A stretch of DNA of 64,000 bases from Hippophae tibetana. Lineage: Eukaryota; Streptophyta; Magnoliopsida; Rosales; Elaeagnaceae. Where the stretch lies: positions 50,578,843 to 50,642,842 of the forward strand of contig CM072810.1 of NCBI GenBank assembly GCA_037013495.1, given 5' to 3'. Positions 37,146-52,500 of the stretch are shown in pieces. The notes beneath the pieces were generated by a model, which worked only from the letters and a program-made list of their open reading frames with translations, searched no databases and was not told the DNA's origin. Every line of letters starts with the position of its first letter. Position 1 is the stretch's first letter. The translations under genes and the position numbers were made by a program.

Positions 37146-40100
37146 AAACATTTGCAAAATCGGAGTTCCAACTTTAAACGACGATAAACTTTTACATGCA
37201 TATCGAGACAAATATTTTAATATATCAAAATGAAGCCCGTACCGATTCAAAAAATCTGATTTGGCCCCACAAAGGAACCACATTTTGGTACCCAAATTCT
37301 ATCGTTTACATCATTTACCGACGGTTTTAAGTGTTTGTCTCACCATTTAGGTTGTACTTACTTTCTATTTTATTCAAAAGTGCCGTAAAGAAGATTTTGG
37401 TGCAAAGAAAGGGTTCTTTATTTATGCATTCAATCAATATCTATGCTTCCAAAGAACAAATAAGGGAAGAGAAAAAGAAAGTAGGCACTGTTCACATTTT
37501 AAAAAAGAATAAAACATTTGATAAATCGCAATTTCAACTTTAAAAGATGATAACTTTTGACTCGGGTATTGAAACGACTATATTATTATATGAAACCGAA
37601 GCTCTTAGCGATTCACACAATATGAGATGGCCTCAAATTTGGAATATCATTTTTGTACCTAAATTTGACCATTTACATCATTTATTGAATCTTTTTAGTT
37701 TTTTGCCCACCATTTCCGTTGTACTTACTTTCGATTTTATTGAAAAGATCCGTAAAGGAGATATTGGTGCAAACAAAGGGTTCTTTATTTATGTGTTCAA
37801 TACATATATATTCTTCCAAAATAAATGAGTAAAGAAAAAGGAAAAGGCTACTGGTCCCATTTAAAAAAGGAACAAAACATTTGCTAAATCGGGGTTCCAA
37901 CTTTAAACGACGATAAACTTTTACATGCATATCGAGACAACAATTTTAATATATCAAAATGAAGCCCGTACCGATTCAAAAACTCTGATGTGGCCCCACA
38001 AAGGAACCACAATTTGGTACCCAAATTCTATCGTTTACATCATTTACCGACAATTTTAAGTGTTTGTCTCACCATTTAGGTTGTACTTACTTTCTATTTT
38101 ATTCAAAAGTGCCGTAAAGAAGATTTTGGTGCAAACAAAGGGTTCTTTATTTATGCATTCAATCAATATCTATGCTTCCAAAGAACAAATAAGGGAAGAG
38201 AAAAAGAAAGTAGGTACTGTTCACATTTTAAAAAAGAATAAAACATTTGATAAATCGCAATTTCAACTATAAAAGATGATAACTTTTGACTCGGGTATTG
38301 AAACGACTATATTATGATATGAAACCGAAGCTCTTAGCGATTCACACAATATGAGATGGCCTCAAATTTGGAATATCATTTTTGTACCTAAATTTCACGA
38401 TTTACATCATTTAGTGGATATTTTTAGTTTTTTGCCCACCATTTCCGTTGTACTTACTTTCGATTTTATTGAAAAGATCCGTAAAGGAGATATTGGTGCA
38501 AACAAAGGGTTCTTTATTTATGTGTTCAATACATATATATTCTTCCAAAAAAAATGAGTAAAGAAAAAGGAAAAGGCTACTGTTCCCATTTAAAAAAGGA
38601 ACAAAACATTTGCAAAATCGGAGTTCCAACTTTAAACGACGATAAACTTTTACATGCATATCGAGACAACTATTTTAATATATCAAAATGAAGCCCGTAC
38701 CGATTCAAAAAATCTGATGTGGCCCCACAAAGGAACCACATTTTGGTACCCAAATTCTATCGTTTACATCATTTACCGACGGTTTTAAGTGTTTGTCTCA
38801 CCATTTAGGTTGTACTTACTTTCTATTTTATTCAAAAGTGCCGTAAAGAAGATTTTGGTGCAAACAAAGGGTTCTTTATTTATGCATTCAATCAATATCT
38901 ATGCTTCCAAAGAACAAATAAGGGAAGAGAAAAAGAAATTAGGTACTGTTCACATTTTAAAAAAGAATAAAACATTTGATAAATCGCAATTTCAACTATA
39001 AAAGATGATAACTTTTGACTCGGGTATTGAAACGACTATATTATGATATGAAACCGAAGCTCTTAGCGATTCACACAATATGAGATGGCCTCAAATTTGG
39101 AATATCATTTTTGTACCTAAATTTCACGATTTACATCATTTATTGGATATTTTTAGTTTTTTGCCCACCATTTCCGTTGTACTTACTTTCGATTTTATTG
39201 AAAAGATCCGTAAAGGAGATATTGGTGCAAACAAAGGGTTCTTTATTTATGTGTTCAATACATATATATTCTTCCAAAAAAAATGAGTAAAGAAAAAGGA
39301 AAAGGCTACTGTTCCCATTTAAAAAAGGAACAAAACATTTGCAAAATCGGAGTTCCAACTTTAAACGACGATAAACTTTTACATGCATATCGAGACAAAT
39401 ATTTTAATATATCAAAATGAAGCCCGTACCGATTCAAAAAATCTGATTTGGCCCCACAAAGGAACCACATTTTGGTACCCAAATTCTATCGTTTACATCA
39501 TTTACCGACGGTTTTAAGTGTTTGTCTCACCATTTAGGTTGTACTTACTTTCTATTTTATTCAAAAGTGCCGTAAAGAAGATTTTGGTGCAAAGAAAGGG
39601 TTCTTTATTTATGCATTCAATCAATATCTATGCTTCCAAAGAACAAATAAGGGAAGAGAAAAAGAAAGTAGGTACTGTTCACATTTTAAAAAAGAATAAA
39701 ACATTTGATAAATCGCAATTTCAACTTTAAAAGATGATAACTTTTGACTCGGGTATTGAAACGACTATATTATTATATGAAACCGAAGCTCTTAGCGATT
39801 CACACAATATGAGATGGCCTCAAATTTGGAATATCATTTTTGTACCTAAATTTGACCATTTACATCATTTATTGAATCTTTTTAGTTTTTTGCCCACCAT
39901 TTCCGTTGTACTTACTTTCGATTTTATTGAAAAGATCCGTAAAGGAGATATTGGTGCAAACAAAGGGTTCTTTATTTATGTGTTCAATACATATATATTC
40001 TTCCAAAATAAATGAGTAAAGAAAAAGGAAAAGGCTACTGGTCCCATTTAAAAAAGGAACAAAACATTTGCTAAATCGGGGTTCCAACTTTAAACGACGA

Positions 40101-40804
40101 TAAACTTTTACATGCATATCGAGACAACAATTTTAATATATCAAAATGAAGCCCGTACCGATTCAAAAACTCTGATGTGGCCCCACAAAGGAACCACAAT
40201 TTGGTACCCAAATTCTATCGTTTACATCATTTACCGACAATTTTAAGTGTTTGTCTCACCATTTAGGTTGTACTTACTTTCTATTTTATTCAAAAGTGCC
40301 GTAAAGAAGATTTTGGTGCAAACAAAGGGTTCTTTATTTATGCATTCAATCAATATCTATGCTTCCAAAGAACAAATAAGGGAAGAGAAAAAGAAAGTAG
40401 GTACTGTTCACATTTTAAAAAAGAATAAAACATTTGATAAATCGCAATTTCAACTATAAAAGATGATAACTTTTGACTCGGGTATTGAAACGACTATATT
40501 ATGATATGAAACCGAAGCTCTTAGCGATTCACACAATATGAGATGGCCTCAAATTTGGAATATCATTTTTGTACCTAAATTTCACGATTTACATCATTTA
40601 GTGGATATTTTTAGTTTTTTGCCCACCATTTCCGTTGTACTTACTTTCGATTTTATTGAAAAGATCCGTAAAGGAGATATTGGTGCAAACAAAGGGTTCT
40701 TTATTTATGTGTTCAATACATATATATTCTTCCAAAAAAAATGAGTAAAGAAAAAGGAAAAGGCTACTGTTCCCATTTAAAAAAGGAACAAAACATTTGC
40801 AAAA

Positions 40805-43800
40805 TCGGAGTTCCAACTTTAAACGACGATAAACTTTTACATGCATATCGAGACAACTATTTTAATATATCAAAATGAAGCCCGTACCGATTCAAAAAAT
40901 CTGATGTGGCCCCACAAAGGAACCACATTTTGGTACCCAAATTCTATCGTTTACATCATTTACCGACGGTTTTAAGTGTTTGTCTCACCATTTAGGTTGT
41001 ACTTACTTTCTATTTTATTCAAAAGTGCCGTAAAGAAGATTTTGGTGCAAACAAAGGGTTCTTTATTTATGCATTCAATCAATATCTATGCTTCCAAAGA
41101 ACAAATAAGGGAAGAGAAAAAGAAAGTAGGTACTGTTCACATTTTAAAAAAGAATAAAACATTTGATAAATCGCAATTTCAAGTATAAAAGATGATAACT
41201 TTTGACTCGGGTATTGAAACGACTATATTATGATATGAAACCGAAGCTCTTAGCGATTCACACAATATGAGATGGCCTCAAATTTGGAATATCATTTTTG
41301 TACCTAAATTTCACGATTTACATCATTTAGTGGATATTTTTAGTTTTTTGCCCACCATTTCCGTTGTACTTACTTTCGATTTTATTGAAAAGATCCGTAA
41401 AGGATATATTGGTGCAAACAAAGGGTTCTTTATTTATGTGTTCAATACATATATATTCTTCCAAAAAAAATGAGTAAAGAAAAAGGAAAAGGCTACTGTT
41501 CCCATTTAAAAAAGGAACAAAACATTTGCAAAATCGGAGTTCCAACTTTAAACGACGATAAACTTTTACATGCATATCGAGACAACAATTTTAATATATC
41601 AAAATGAAGCCCGTACCAATTCAAAAAATCTGATGTGGCCCCACAAAGGAACCACATTTTGGTACCCAAATTCTATCGTTTACATCATTTACCGACGGTT
41701 TTAAGTGTTTGTCTCACCATTTAGGTTGTACTTACTTTCTATTTTATTCAAAAGTGCCGTAAAGAAGATTTTGGTGCAAACAAAGGGTTCTTTATTTATG
41801 CATTCAATCAATATCTATGCTTCCAAAGACCAAATAAGGGAAGAGAAAAAGAAATTAGGTACTGTTCACATTTTAAAAAAGAATAAAACATTTGATAAAT
41901 CGCAATTTCAACTATAAAAGATGATAACTTTTGACTCGGGTATTGAAACGACTATATTATGATATGAAACCGAAGCTCTTAGCGATTCACACAATATGAG
42001 ATGGCCTCAAATTTGGAATATCATTTTTGTACCTAAATTTCACGATTTACATCATTTATTGGATATTTTTAGTTTTTTGCCCACCATTTCCGTTGTACTT
42101 ACTTTCGATTTTATTGAAAAGATCCGTAAAGGAGATATTGGTGCAAACAAAGGGTTCTTTATTTATGTGTTCAATACATATATATTCTTCCAAAAAAAAT
42201 GAGTAAAGAAAAAGGAAAAGGCTACTGTTCCCATTTTAAAAAGGAACAAAACATTTGCAAAATCGGAGTTCCAACTTTAAACGACGATAAACTTTTACAT
42301 GCATATCGAGACAAATATTTTAATATATCAAAATGAAGCCCGTACCGATTCAAAAAATCTGATTTGGCCCCACAAAGGAACCACATTTTGGTACCCAAAT
42401 TCTATCGTTTACATCATTTACCGACGGTTTTAAGTGTTTGTCTCACCATTTAGGTTGTACTTACTTTCTATTTTATTCAAAAGTGCCGTAAAGAAGATTT
42501 TGGTGCAAAGAAAGGGTTCTTTATTTATGCATTCAATCAATATCTATGCTTCCAAAGAACAAATAAGGGAAGAGAAAAAGAAAGTAGGCACTGTTCACAT
42601 TTTAAAAAAGAATAAAACATTTGATAAATCGCAATTTCAACTTTAAAAGATGATAACTTTTGACTCGGGTATTGAAACGACTATATTATTATATGAAACC
42701 GAAGCTCTTAGCGATTCACACAATATGAGATGGCCTCAAATTTGGAATATCATTTTTGTACCTAAATTTGACCATTTACATCATTTATTGAATCTTTTTA
42801 GTTTTTTGCCCACCATTTCCGTTGTACTTACTTTCGATTTTATTGAAAAGATCCGTAAAGGAGATATTGGTGCAAACAAAGGGTTCTTTATTTATGTGTT
42901 CAATACATATATATTCTTCCAAAATAAATGAGTAAAGAAAAAGGAAAAGGCTACTGGTCCCATTTAAAAAAGGAACAAAACATTTGCTAAATCGGGGTTC
43001 CAACTTTAAACGACGATAAACTTTTACATGCATATCGAGACAACAATTTTAATATATCAAAATGAAGCCCGTACCGATTCAAAAACTCTGATGTGGCCCC
43101 ACAAAGGAACCACAATTTGGTACCCAAATTCTATCGTTTACATCATTTACCGACAATTTTAAGTGTTTGTCTCACCATTTAGGTTGTACTTACTTTCTAT
43201 TTTATTCAAAAATGCCGTAAAGAAGATTTTGGTGCAAACAAAGGGTTCTTTATTTATGCATTCAATCAATATCTATGCTTCCAAAGAACAAATAAGGGAA
43301 GAGAAAAAGAAAGTAGGTACTGTTCACATTTTAAAAAAGAATAAAACATTTGATAAATCGCAATTTCAACTATAAAAGATGATAACTTTTGACTCGGGTA
43401 TTGAAACGACTATATTATGATATGAAACCGAAGCTCTTAGCGATTCACACAATATGAGATGGCCTCAAATTTGGAATATCATTTTTGTACCTAAATTTCA
43501 CGATTTACATCATTTAGTGGATATTTTTAGTTTTTTGCCCACCATTTCCGTTGTACTTACTTTCGATTTTATTGAAAAGATCCGTAAAGGAGATATTGGT
43601 GCAAACAAAGGGTTCTTTATTTATGTGTTCAATACATATATATTCTTCCAAAAAAAATGAGTAAAGAAAAAGGAAAAGGCTACTGTTCCCATTTAAAAAA
43701 GGAACAAAACATTTGCAAAATCGGAGTTCCAACTTTAAACGACGATAAGCTTTTACATGCATATCGAGACTACTATTTTAATATATCAAAGTGAAGCCCT

Positions 43801-45906
43801 ACCGATTCAAAAAATCTGATGTGGCCCCACAAAGGAACCACATTTTGGTACCCAAATTCTATCGTTTACATCATTTACCGACGGTTTTAAGTGTTTGTCT
43901 CACCATTTAGGTTGTACTTACTTTCTATTTTATTCAAAAGTGCCGTAAAGAAGATTTTGGTGCAAACAAAGGGTTCTTTATTTATGCATTCAATCAATAT
44001 CTATGCTTCCAAAGAACAAATAAGGGAAGAGAAAAAGAAATTAGGTACTGTTCACATTTTAAAAAAGAATAAAACATTTGATAAATCGCAATTTCAACTA
44101 TAAAAGATGATAACTTTTGACTCGGGTATTGAAACGACTATATTATGATATGAAACCGAAGCTCTTAGCGATTCACACAATATGAGATGGCCTCAAATTT
44201 GGAATATCATTTTTGTACCTAAATTTCACGATTTACATCATTTATTGGATATTTTTAGTTTTTTGCCCACCATTTCCGTTGTACTTACTTTCGATTTTAT
44301 TGAAAAGATCCGTAAAGGAGATATTGGTGCAAACAAAGGGTTCTTTATTTATGTGTTCAATACATATATATTCTTCCAAAAAAAATGAGTAAAGAAAAAG
44401 GAAAAGGCTACTGTTCCCATTTAAAAAAGGAACAAAACATTTGCAAAATCGGAGTTCCAACTTTAAACGACGATAAACTTTTACATGCATATCGAGACAA
44501 ATATTTTAATATATCAAAATGAAGCCCGTACCGATTCAAAAAATCTGATTTGGCCCCACAAAGGAACCACATTTTGGTACCCAAATTCTATCGTTTACAT
44601 CATTTACCGACGGTTTTAAGTGTTTGTCTCACCATTTAGGTTGTACTTACTTTCTATTTTATTCAAAAGTGCCGTAAAGAAGATTTTGGTGCAAAGAAAG
44701 GGTTCTTTATTTATGCATTCAATCAATATCTATGCTTCCAAAGAACAAATAAGGGAAGAGAAAAAGAAAGTAGGTACTGTTCACATTTTAAAAAAGAATA
44801 AAACATTTGATAAATCGCAATTTCAACTTTAAAAGATGATAACTTTTGACTCGGGTATTGAAACGACTATATTATTATATGAAACCGAAGCTCTTAGCGA
44901 TTCACACAATATGAGATGGCCTCAAATTTGGAATATCATTTTTGTACCTAAATTTGACCATTTACATCATTTATTGAATCTTTTTAGTTTTTTGCCCACC
45001 ATTTCCGTTGTACTTACTTTCGATTTTATTGAAAAGATCCGTAAAGGAGATATTGGTGCAAACAAAGGGTTCTTTATTTATGTGTTCAATACATATATAT
45101 TCTTCCAAAATAAATGAGTAAAGAAAAAGGAAAAGGCTACTGGTCCCATTTAAAAAAGGAACAAAACATTTGCTAAATCGGGGTTCCAACTTTAAACGAC
45201 GATAAACTTTTACATGCATATCGAGACAACAATTTTAATATATCAAAATGAAGCCCGTACCGATTCAAAAACTCTGATGTGGCCCCACAAAGGAACCACA
45301 ATTTGGTACCCAAATTCTATCGTTTACATCATTTACCGACAATTTTAAGTGTTTGTCTCACCATTTAGGTTGTACTTACTTTCTATTTTATTCAAAAGTG
45401 CCGTAAAGAAGATTTTGGTGCAAACAAAGGGTTCTTTATTTATGCATTCAATCAATATCTATGCTTCCAAAGAACAAATAAGGGAAGAGAAAAAGAAAGT
45501 AGGTACTGTTCACATTTTAAAAAAGAATAAAACATTTGATAAATCGCAATTTCAACTATAAAAGATGATAACTTTTGACTCGGGTATTGAAACGACTATA
45601 TTATGATATGAAACCGAAGCTCTTAGCGATTCACACAATATGAGATGGCCTCAAATTTGGAATATCATTTTTGTACCTAAATTTCACGATTTACATCATT
45701 TAGTGGATATTTTTAGTTTTTTGCCCACCATTTCCGTTGTACTTACTTTCGATTTTATTGAAAAGATCCGTAAAGGAGATATTGGTGCAAACAAAGGGTT
45801 CTTTATTTATGTGTTCAATACATATATATTCTTCCAAAAAAAATGAGTAAAGAAAAAGGAAAAGGCTACTGTTCCCATTTAAAAAAGGAACAAAACATTT
45901 GCAAAA
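40805..45906 (+). repeat. 7-dimer higher-order repeat (5103 bp), copy 2
   Basis: Dimers start at 40805 (P), 41534 (Q), 42263 (R), 42992 (S), 43721 (Q), 44449 (R) and 45178 (S), the same order as copy 1. Private changes include GGATATATTGG at about 41404, AAGACCAAATAAGG at about 41827, and in the second Q (43721) AAGCTTTTACATG, GAGACTACTAT and a lost base in GAAGCCCTACC. That lost base explains the one-base drop in spacing. The same private changes recur 8744 bp downstream. Confidence 0.9.
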
Positions 45907-48900
45907 TTGGAGTTCCAACTTTAAACGACGATAAACTTTTACATGCATATCGAGACAACTATTTTAATATATCAAAATGAAGCCCGTACCGATTCAAAAA
46001 ATCTGATGTGGCCCCACAAAGGAACCACATTTTGGTACCCAAATTCTATCGTTTACATCATTTACCGACGGTTTTAAGTGTTTGTCTCACCATTTAGGTT
46101 GTACTTACTTTCTATTTTATTCAAAAGTGCCGTAAAGAAGATTTTGGTGCAAACAAAGGGTTCTTTATTTATGCATTCAATCAATATCTATGCTTCCAAA
46201 GAACAAATAAGGGAAGAGAAAAAGAAAGTAGGTACTGTTCACATTTTAAAAAAGAATAAAACATTTGATAAATCACAATTTCAACTATAAAAGATGATAA
46301 CTTTTGACTCGGGTATTGAAACGACTATATTATTATATGAAACCGAAGCTCTTAGCGATTCACACAATATGAGATGGCCTCAAATTTGGAATATCATTTT
46401 TGTACCTAAATTTCACCATTTACATCATTTATTGGATTTTTTAGTGTTTTGCCCACCATTTCCGTTGTTCTTACTTTCGATTTTATTGAAAAGATCCGTA
46501 AAGGAGATATTGGTGCAAACAAAGGGTTCTTTATTTATGTGTTCAATACATATATATTCTTCCAAAAAAAATGAGTAAAGAAAAAGGAAAAGGCTACTGT
46601 TCTTATTTAAAAAAGGAACAAAACATTTGCTAAATGGGAGTTCCAACTTTAAACGACGATAAACTTTTACATGCATATCGAGACAACTATTTTAATATAT
46701 CAAAATGAAGCCCGTACCGATTCAAAAAATCTGATGTGGCCCCACAAAGGAACCACATTTTGGTACCCAAATTCTATCGTTTACATCATTTACCGACGGT
46801 TTTAAGTGTTTGTCTCACCATTTAGGTTGTACTTACTTTCTATTTTATTCAAAAGTGCCGTAAAGAAATTTTGGTGCAAAGAAAGGGTTCTTTATTTATG
46901 CATTCAATCAATATCTATGCTTCCAAAGAACAAATAAGGGAAGAGAAAAAGAAAGTAGGTACTGTTCACATTTTAAAAAAGAATAAAACATTTGATAAAT
47001 CGCAATTTCAACTATAAAAGATGATAACTTTTGACTCGGGTATTGAAACGACTATATTATTATATGAAACCGAAGCTCTTATCGATTCACACAATATGAG
47101 ATGGCCTCAAATTTGGAATATCATTTTTGTACCTAAATTTCACCATTTACATCATTTATTGGATCTTTTTAGTGTTTTGCCCACCATTTCCGATGTTCTT
47201 ACTTTCGATTTTATTGAAAAGATCCGTAAAGGAGATATTGGTGCAAACAAAGGGTTCTTTATTTATGTGTTCAATACATATATATTCTTCCAAAAAAAAA
47301 TGAGTAAAGAAAAAGGAAAAGGCTACTGTTCCCATTTAAAAAAGGAACAAAACATTTGCTAAATCGGGGTTCCAACTTTAAACGACGATAAACTTTTACA
47401 TGCATATCGAGACAACTATTTTAATATATCAAAATGAAGCCCGTACCGATTCAAAAAATCTGATGTGGCCCCACAAAGGAACCACATTTTGGTACCCAAA
47501 TTCTATCGTTTACATCATTTACCGACGGTTTTAAGTGTTTGTCTCACCATTTAGGTTGTACTTACTTTCTATTTTATTCAAAAGTGCCGTAAAGAAATTT
47601 TGGTGTAAAGAAAGGGTTCTTTATTTATGCATTCAATCAATATCTATGCTTCCAAAGAACAAATAAGGGAAGAGAAAAAGAAAGTAGGTACTGTTCACAT
47701 TTTAAAAAAGAATAAAACATTTGATAAATCGCAATTTCAACTATAAAAGATGATAACTTTTGACTCGGGTATTGAAACGACTATATTATTATATGAAACC
47801 GAAGCTCTTAGCGATTCACACAATATGAGATGGCCTCAAATTTGGAATATCATTTTTGTACCTAAATTTCACCATTTACATCATTTATTGGATCTTTTTA
47901 GTGTTTTGCCCACCATTTCCGATGTTCTTACTTTCGATTTTATTGAAAAGATCCGTAAAGGAGATATTGGTGCAAACAAAGGGTTCTTTATTTATGTGTT
48001 CAATACATATATATTCTTCCAAAAAAAAATGAGTAAAGAAAAAGGAAAAGGCTACTGTTCCCATTTAAAAAAGGAACAAAACATTTGCTAAATCGGGGTT
48101 CCAACTTTAAACGACGATAAACTTTTACATGCATATCGAGACAACTATTTTAATATATCAAAATGAAGCCCGTACCGATTCAAAAAATCTGATGTGGCCC
48201 CACAAAGGAACCACATTTTGGTACCCAAATTATATCGTTTACATCATTTACCGACGGTTTTAAGTGTTTGTCTCACCATTTAGGTTGTACTTACTTTCTA
48301 TTTTATTCAAAAGTGCCGTAAAGAAATTTTGGTGCAAAGAAAGGGTTCTTTATTTATGCATTCAATCAATATCTATGCTTCCAAAGAACAAATAAGGGAA
48401 GAGAAAAAGAAAGTAGGTACTGTTCACATTTTAAAAAAGAATAAAACATTTGATAAATCGCAATTTCAACTATAAAAGATGATAACTTTTGACTCGGGTA
48501 TTGAAACGACTATATTATGATATGAAACCGAAGCTCTTAGCGATTCACACAATATGAGATGGCCTCAAATTTGGAATATCATTTTTGTACCTAAATTTCA
48601 CGATTTACATCATTTATTACATATTTTTAGTTTTTTGCCCACCATTTCCGTTGTACTTACTTTCGATTTTATTGAAAAGATCCGTAAAGGAGATATTGGT
48701 GCAAACAAAGGGTTCTTTATTTATGTGTTCAATACATATATATTCTTCCAAAAAAAATGAGTAAAGAAAAAGGAAAAGGCTACTGTTCCCATTTAAAAAA
48801 GGAACAAAACATTTGCAAAATCGGAGTTCCAACTTTAAACGACGATAAACTTTTACATGCATATCGAGACAACTATTTTAATATATCAAAATGAAGCTCG

Positions 48901-49548
48901 TACCGATTCAAAAAATCTGATGTTTCCCCACAAAGGAACCACATTTTGGTACCCAAATTCTATCGTTTACATCATTTACCGACGGTTTTAAGTGTTTGTC
49001 TCACCATTTAGGTTGTACTTACTTTCTATTTTATTCAAAAGTGCCGTAAAGAAATTTTGGTGCAAAGAAAGGGTTCTTTATTTATGCATTCAATCAATAT
49101 CTATGCTTCCAAAGAACAAATAAGGGAAGAGAAAAAGAAAGTAGGTACTGTTCACATTTTAAAAAAGAATAAAACATTTGATAAATCGCAATTTCAACTT
49201 TAAAAGATGATACCTTTTGACTCGGGTATTGAAACGACTATATTATTATATGAAACCGAAGCTCTTAGCGATTCACACAATATGAGATGGCCTAAAATTT
49301 GGAATATCATTTTTGTACCTAAATTTGACCATTTACATCATTTATTGAATCTTTTTAGTTTTTTGCCCACCATTTCCGTTGTACTTACTTTCGATTTTAT
49401 TGAAAAGATCCGTAAAGGAGATATTGGTGCAAACAAAGGGTTCTTTATTTATGTGTTCAATACATATATATTCTTCCAAAAAAAATGAGTAAAGAAAAAG
49501 GAAAAGGCTACTGTTCCCATTTAAAAAAGGAACAAAACATTTGCAAAA
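45907..49548 (+). repeat. Variant dimers between HOR copies
   Basis: A monomers start at 45907, 46635, 47364, 48093 and 48821. The four from 46635 on share a one-base loss (GTAAAGAAATTTTGG) and GCAAAGAAAGGG or its GTAAAG variant. The B monomers at 46273, 47000 and 47729 share TTAGTGTTTTGCCC and a TGTTCTTAC core. The pair B 46273 and A 46635 closely matches B 34612 and A 34975 far upstream (TAAATCACAATTTC, GTTCTTATTT, AAATGGGAG). A 48821 has lost the first dyad (GATGTTTCCCCAC). Confidence 0.85.
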
Positions 49549-52500
49549 TCGGAGTTCCAACTTTAAACGACGATAAACTTTTACATGCATATCGAGACAA
49601 CTATTTTAATATATCAAAATGAAGCCCGTACCGATTCAAAAAATCTGATGTGGCCCCACAAAGGAACCACATTTTGGTACCCAAATTCTATCGTTTACAT
49701 CATTTACCGACGGTTTTAAGTGTTTGTCTCACCATTTAGGTTGTACTTACTTTCTATTTTATTCAAAAGTGCCGTAAAGAAGATTTTGGTGCAAACAAAG
49801 GGTTCTTTATTTATGCATTCAATCAATATCTATGCTTCCAAAGAACAAATAAGGGAAGAGAAAAAGAAAGTAGGTACTGTTCACATTTTAAAAAAGAATA
49901 AAACATTTGATAAATCGCAATTTCAAGTATAAAAGATGATAACTTTTGACTCGGGTATTGAAACGACTATATTATGATATGAAACCGAAGCTATTAGCGA
50001 TTCACACAATATGAGATGGCCTCAAATTTGGAATATCATTTTTGTACCTAAATTTCACGATTTACATCATTTAGTGGATATTTTTAGTTTTTTGCCCACC
50101 ATTTCCGTTGTACTTACTTTCGATTTTATTGAAAAGATCCGTAAAGGATATATTGGTGCAAACAAAGGGTTCTTTATTTATGTGTTCAATACATATATAT
50201 TCTTCCAAAAAAAATGAGTAAAGAAAAAGGAAAAGGCTACTGTTCCCATTTAAAAAAGGAACAAAACATTTGCAAAATCGGAGTTCCAACTTTAAACGAC
50301 GATAAACTTTTACATGCATATCGAGACAACAATTTTAATATATCAAAATGAAGCCCGTACCAATTCAAAAAATCTGATGTGGCCCCACAAAGGAACCACA
50401 TTTTGGTACCCAAATTCTATCGTTTACATCATTTACCGACGGTTTTAAGTGTTTGTCTCACCATTTAGGTTGTACTTACTTTCTATTTTATTCAAAAGTG
50501 CCGTAAAGAAGATTTTGGTGCAAACAAAGGGTTCTTTATTTATGCATTCAATCAATATCTATGCTTCCAAAGACCAAATAAGGGAAGAGAAAAAGAAATT
50601 AGGTACTGTTCACATTTTAAAAAAGAATAAAACATTTGATAAATCGCAATTTCAACTATAAAAGATGATAACTTTTGACTCGGGTATTGAAACGACTATA
50701 TTATGATATGAAACCGAAGCTCTTAGCGATTCACACAATATGAGATGGCCTCAAATTTGGAATATCATTTTTGTACCTAAATTTCACGATTTACATCATT
50801 TATTGGATATTTTTAGTTTTTTGCCCACCATTTCCGTTGTACTTACTTTCGATTTTATTGAAAAGATCCGTAAAGGAGATATTGGTGCAAACAAAGGGTT
50901 CTTTATTTATGTGTTCAATACATATATATTCTTCCAAAAAAAATGAGTAAAGAAAAAGGAAAAGGCTACTGTTCCCATTTAAAAAAGGAACAAAACATTT
51001 GCAAAATCGGAGTTCCAACTTTAAACGACGATAAACTTTTACATGCATATCGAGACAAATATTTTAATATATCAAAATGAAGCCCGTACCGATTCAAAAA
51101 ATCTGATTTGGCCCCACAAAGGAACCACATTTTGGTACCCAAATTCTATCGTTTACATCATTTACCGACGGTTTTAAGTGTTTGTCTCACCATTTAGGTT
51201 GTACTTACTTTCTATTTTATTCAAAAGTGCCGTAAAGAAGATTTTGGTGCAAAGAAAGGGTTCTTTATTTATGCATTCAATCAATATCTATGCTTCCAAA
51301 GAACAAATAAGGGAAGAGAAAAAGAAAGTAGGCACTGTTCACATTTTAAAAAAGAATAAAACATTTGATAAATCGCAATTTCAACTTTAAAAGATGATAA
51401 CTTTTGACTCGGGTATTGAAACGACTATATTATTATATGAAACCGAAGCTCTTAGCGATTCACACAATATGAGATGGCCTCAAATTTGGAATATCATTTT
51501 TGTACCTAAATTTGACCATTTACATCATTTATTGAATCTTTTTAGTTTTTTGCCCACCATTTCCGTTGTACTTACTTTCGATTTTATTGAAAAGATCCGT
51601 AAAGGAGATATTGGTGCAAACAAAGGGTTCTTTATTTATGTGTTCAATACATATATATTCTTCCAAAATAAATGAGTAAAGAAAAAGGAAAAGGCTACTG
51701 GTCCCATTTAAAAAAGGAACAAAACATTTGCTAAATCGGGGTTCCAACTTTAAACGACGATAAACTTTTACATGCATATCGAGACAACAATTTTAATATA
51801 TCAAAATGAAGCCCGTACCGATTCAAAAACTCTGATGTGGCCCCACAAAGGAACCACAATTTGGTACCCAAATTCTATCGTTTACATCATTTACCGACAA
51901 TTTTAAGTGTTTGTCTCACCATTTAGGTTGTACTTACTTTCTATTTTATTCAAAAGTGCCGTAAAGAAGATTTTGGTGCAAACAAAGGGTTCTTTATTTA
52001 TGCATTCAATCAATATCTATGCTTCCAAAGAACAAATAAGGGAAGAGAAAAAGAAAGTAGGTACTGTTCACATTTTAAAAAAGAATAAAACATTTGATAA
52101 ATCGCGATTTCAACTATAAAAGATGATAACTTTTGACTCGGGTATTGAAACGACTATATTATGATATGAAACCGAAGCTCTTAGCGATTCACACAATATG
52201 AGATGGCCTCAAATTTGGAATATCATTTTTGTACCTAAATTTCACGATTTACATCATTTAGTGGATATTTTTAGTTTTTTGCCCACCATTTCCGTTGTAC
52301 TTACTTTCGATTTTATTGAAAAGATCCGTAAAGGAGATATTGGTGCAAACAAAGGGTTCTTTATTTATGTGTTCAATACATATATATTCTTCCAAAAAAA
52401 TGAGTAAAGAAAAAGGAAAAGGCTACTGTTCCCATTTAAAAAAGGAACAAAACATTTGCAAAATCGGAGTTCCAACTTTAAACGACGATAAGCTTTTACA

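Larger units (their letters stand above)
36797..37159 (+). repeat. Type B monomer (representative)
   Basis: This is a 363-bp example of the B class. It starts with TCGCAATTTC, contains the GACTCGGGTATTG block at about +35, shares the conserved core with A at about +183 to +273, and then has an A-run of 7-9 bases, a purine-rich stretch and the TGTTCC/GGAACA dyad. B follows every A and every D. Subforms: left-hand copies have TTATTCAAAAG in the core, while all B from 28779 on have TTATTGAAAAG. Another subform lacks one base in the TTTTTTGCCC run (TTTTTTCCC) and sits before C-type starts. Many right-hand copies read TTATGATATG where left copies read TTATTATATG. Confidence 0.9.
35702..40804 (+). 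repeat. 7-dimer higher-order repeat (5103 bp), copy 1
   Basis: Dimers start at 35702 (P), 36431 (Q), 37160 (R), 37889 (S), 38618 (Q), 39347 (R) and 40076 (S). P is marked by TTTCAAGTATAAAAG at its B start, Q by AAAGAAATTAGG, R by GGTGCAAAGAAAGGG plus CCAAAATAAATGAG in its B, and S by CCGACAATTTTAAG. The three-dimer block Q-R-S is itself repeated at 2187 bp. The whole seven-dimer series recurs at +5103 to +5102 bp. Confidence 0.9.
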
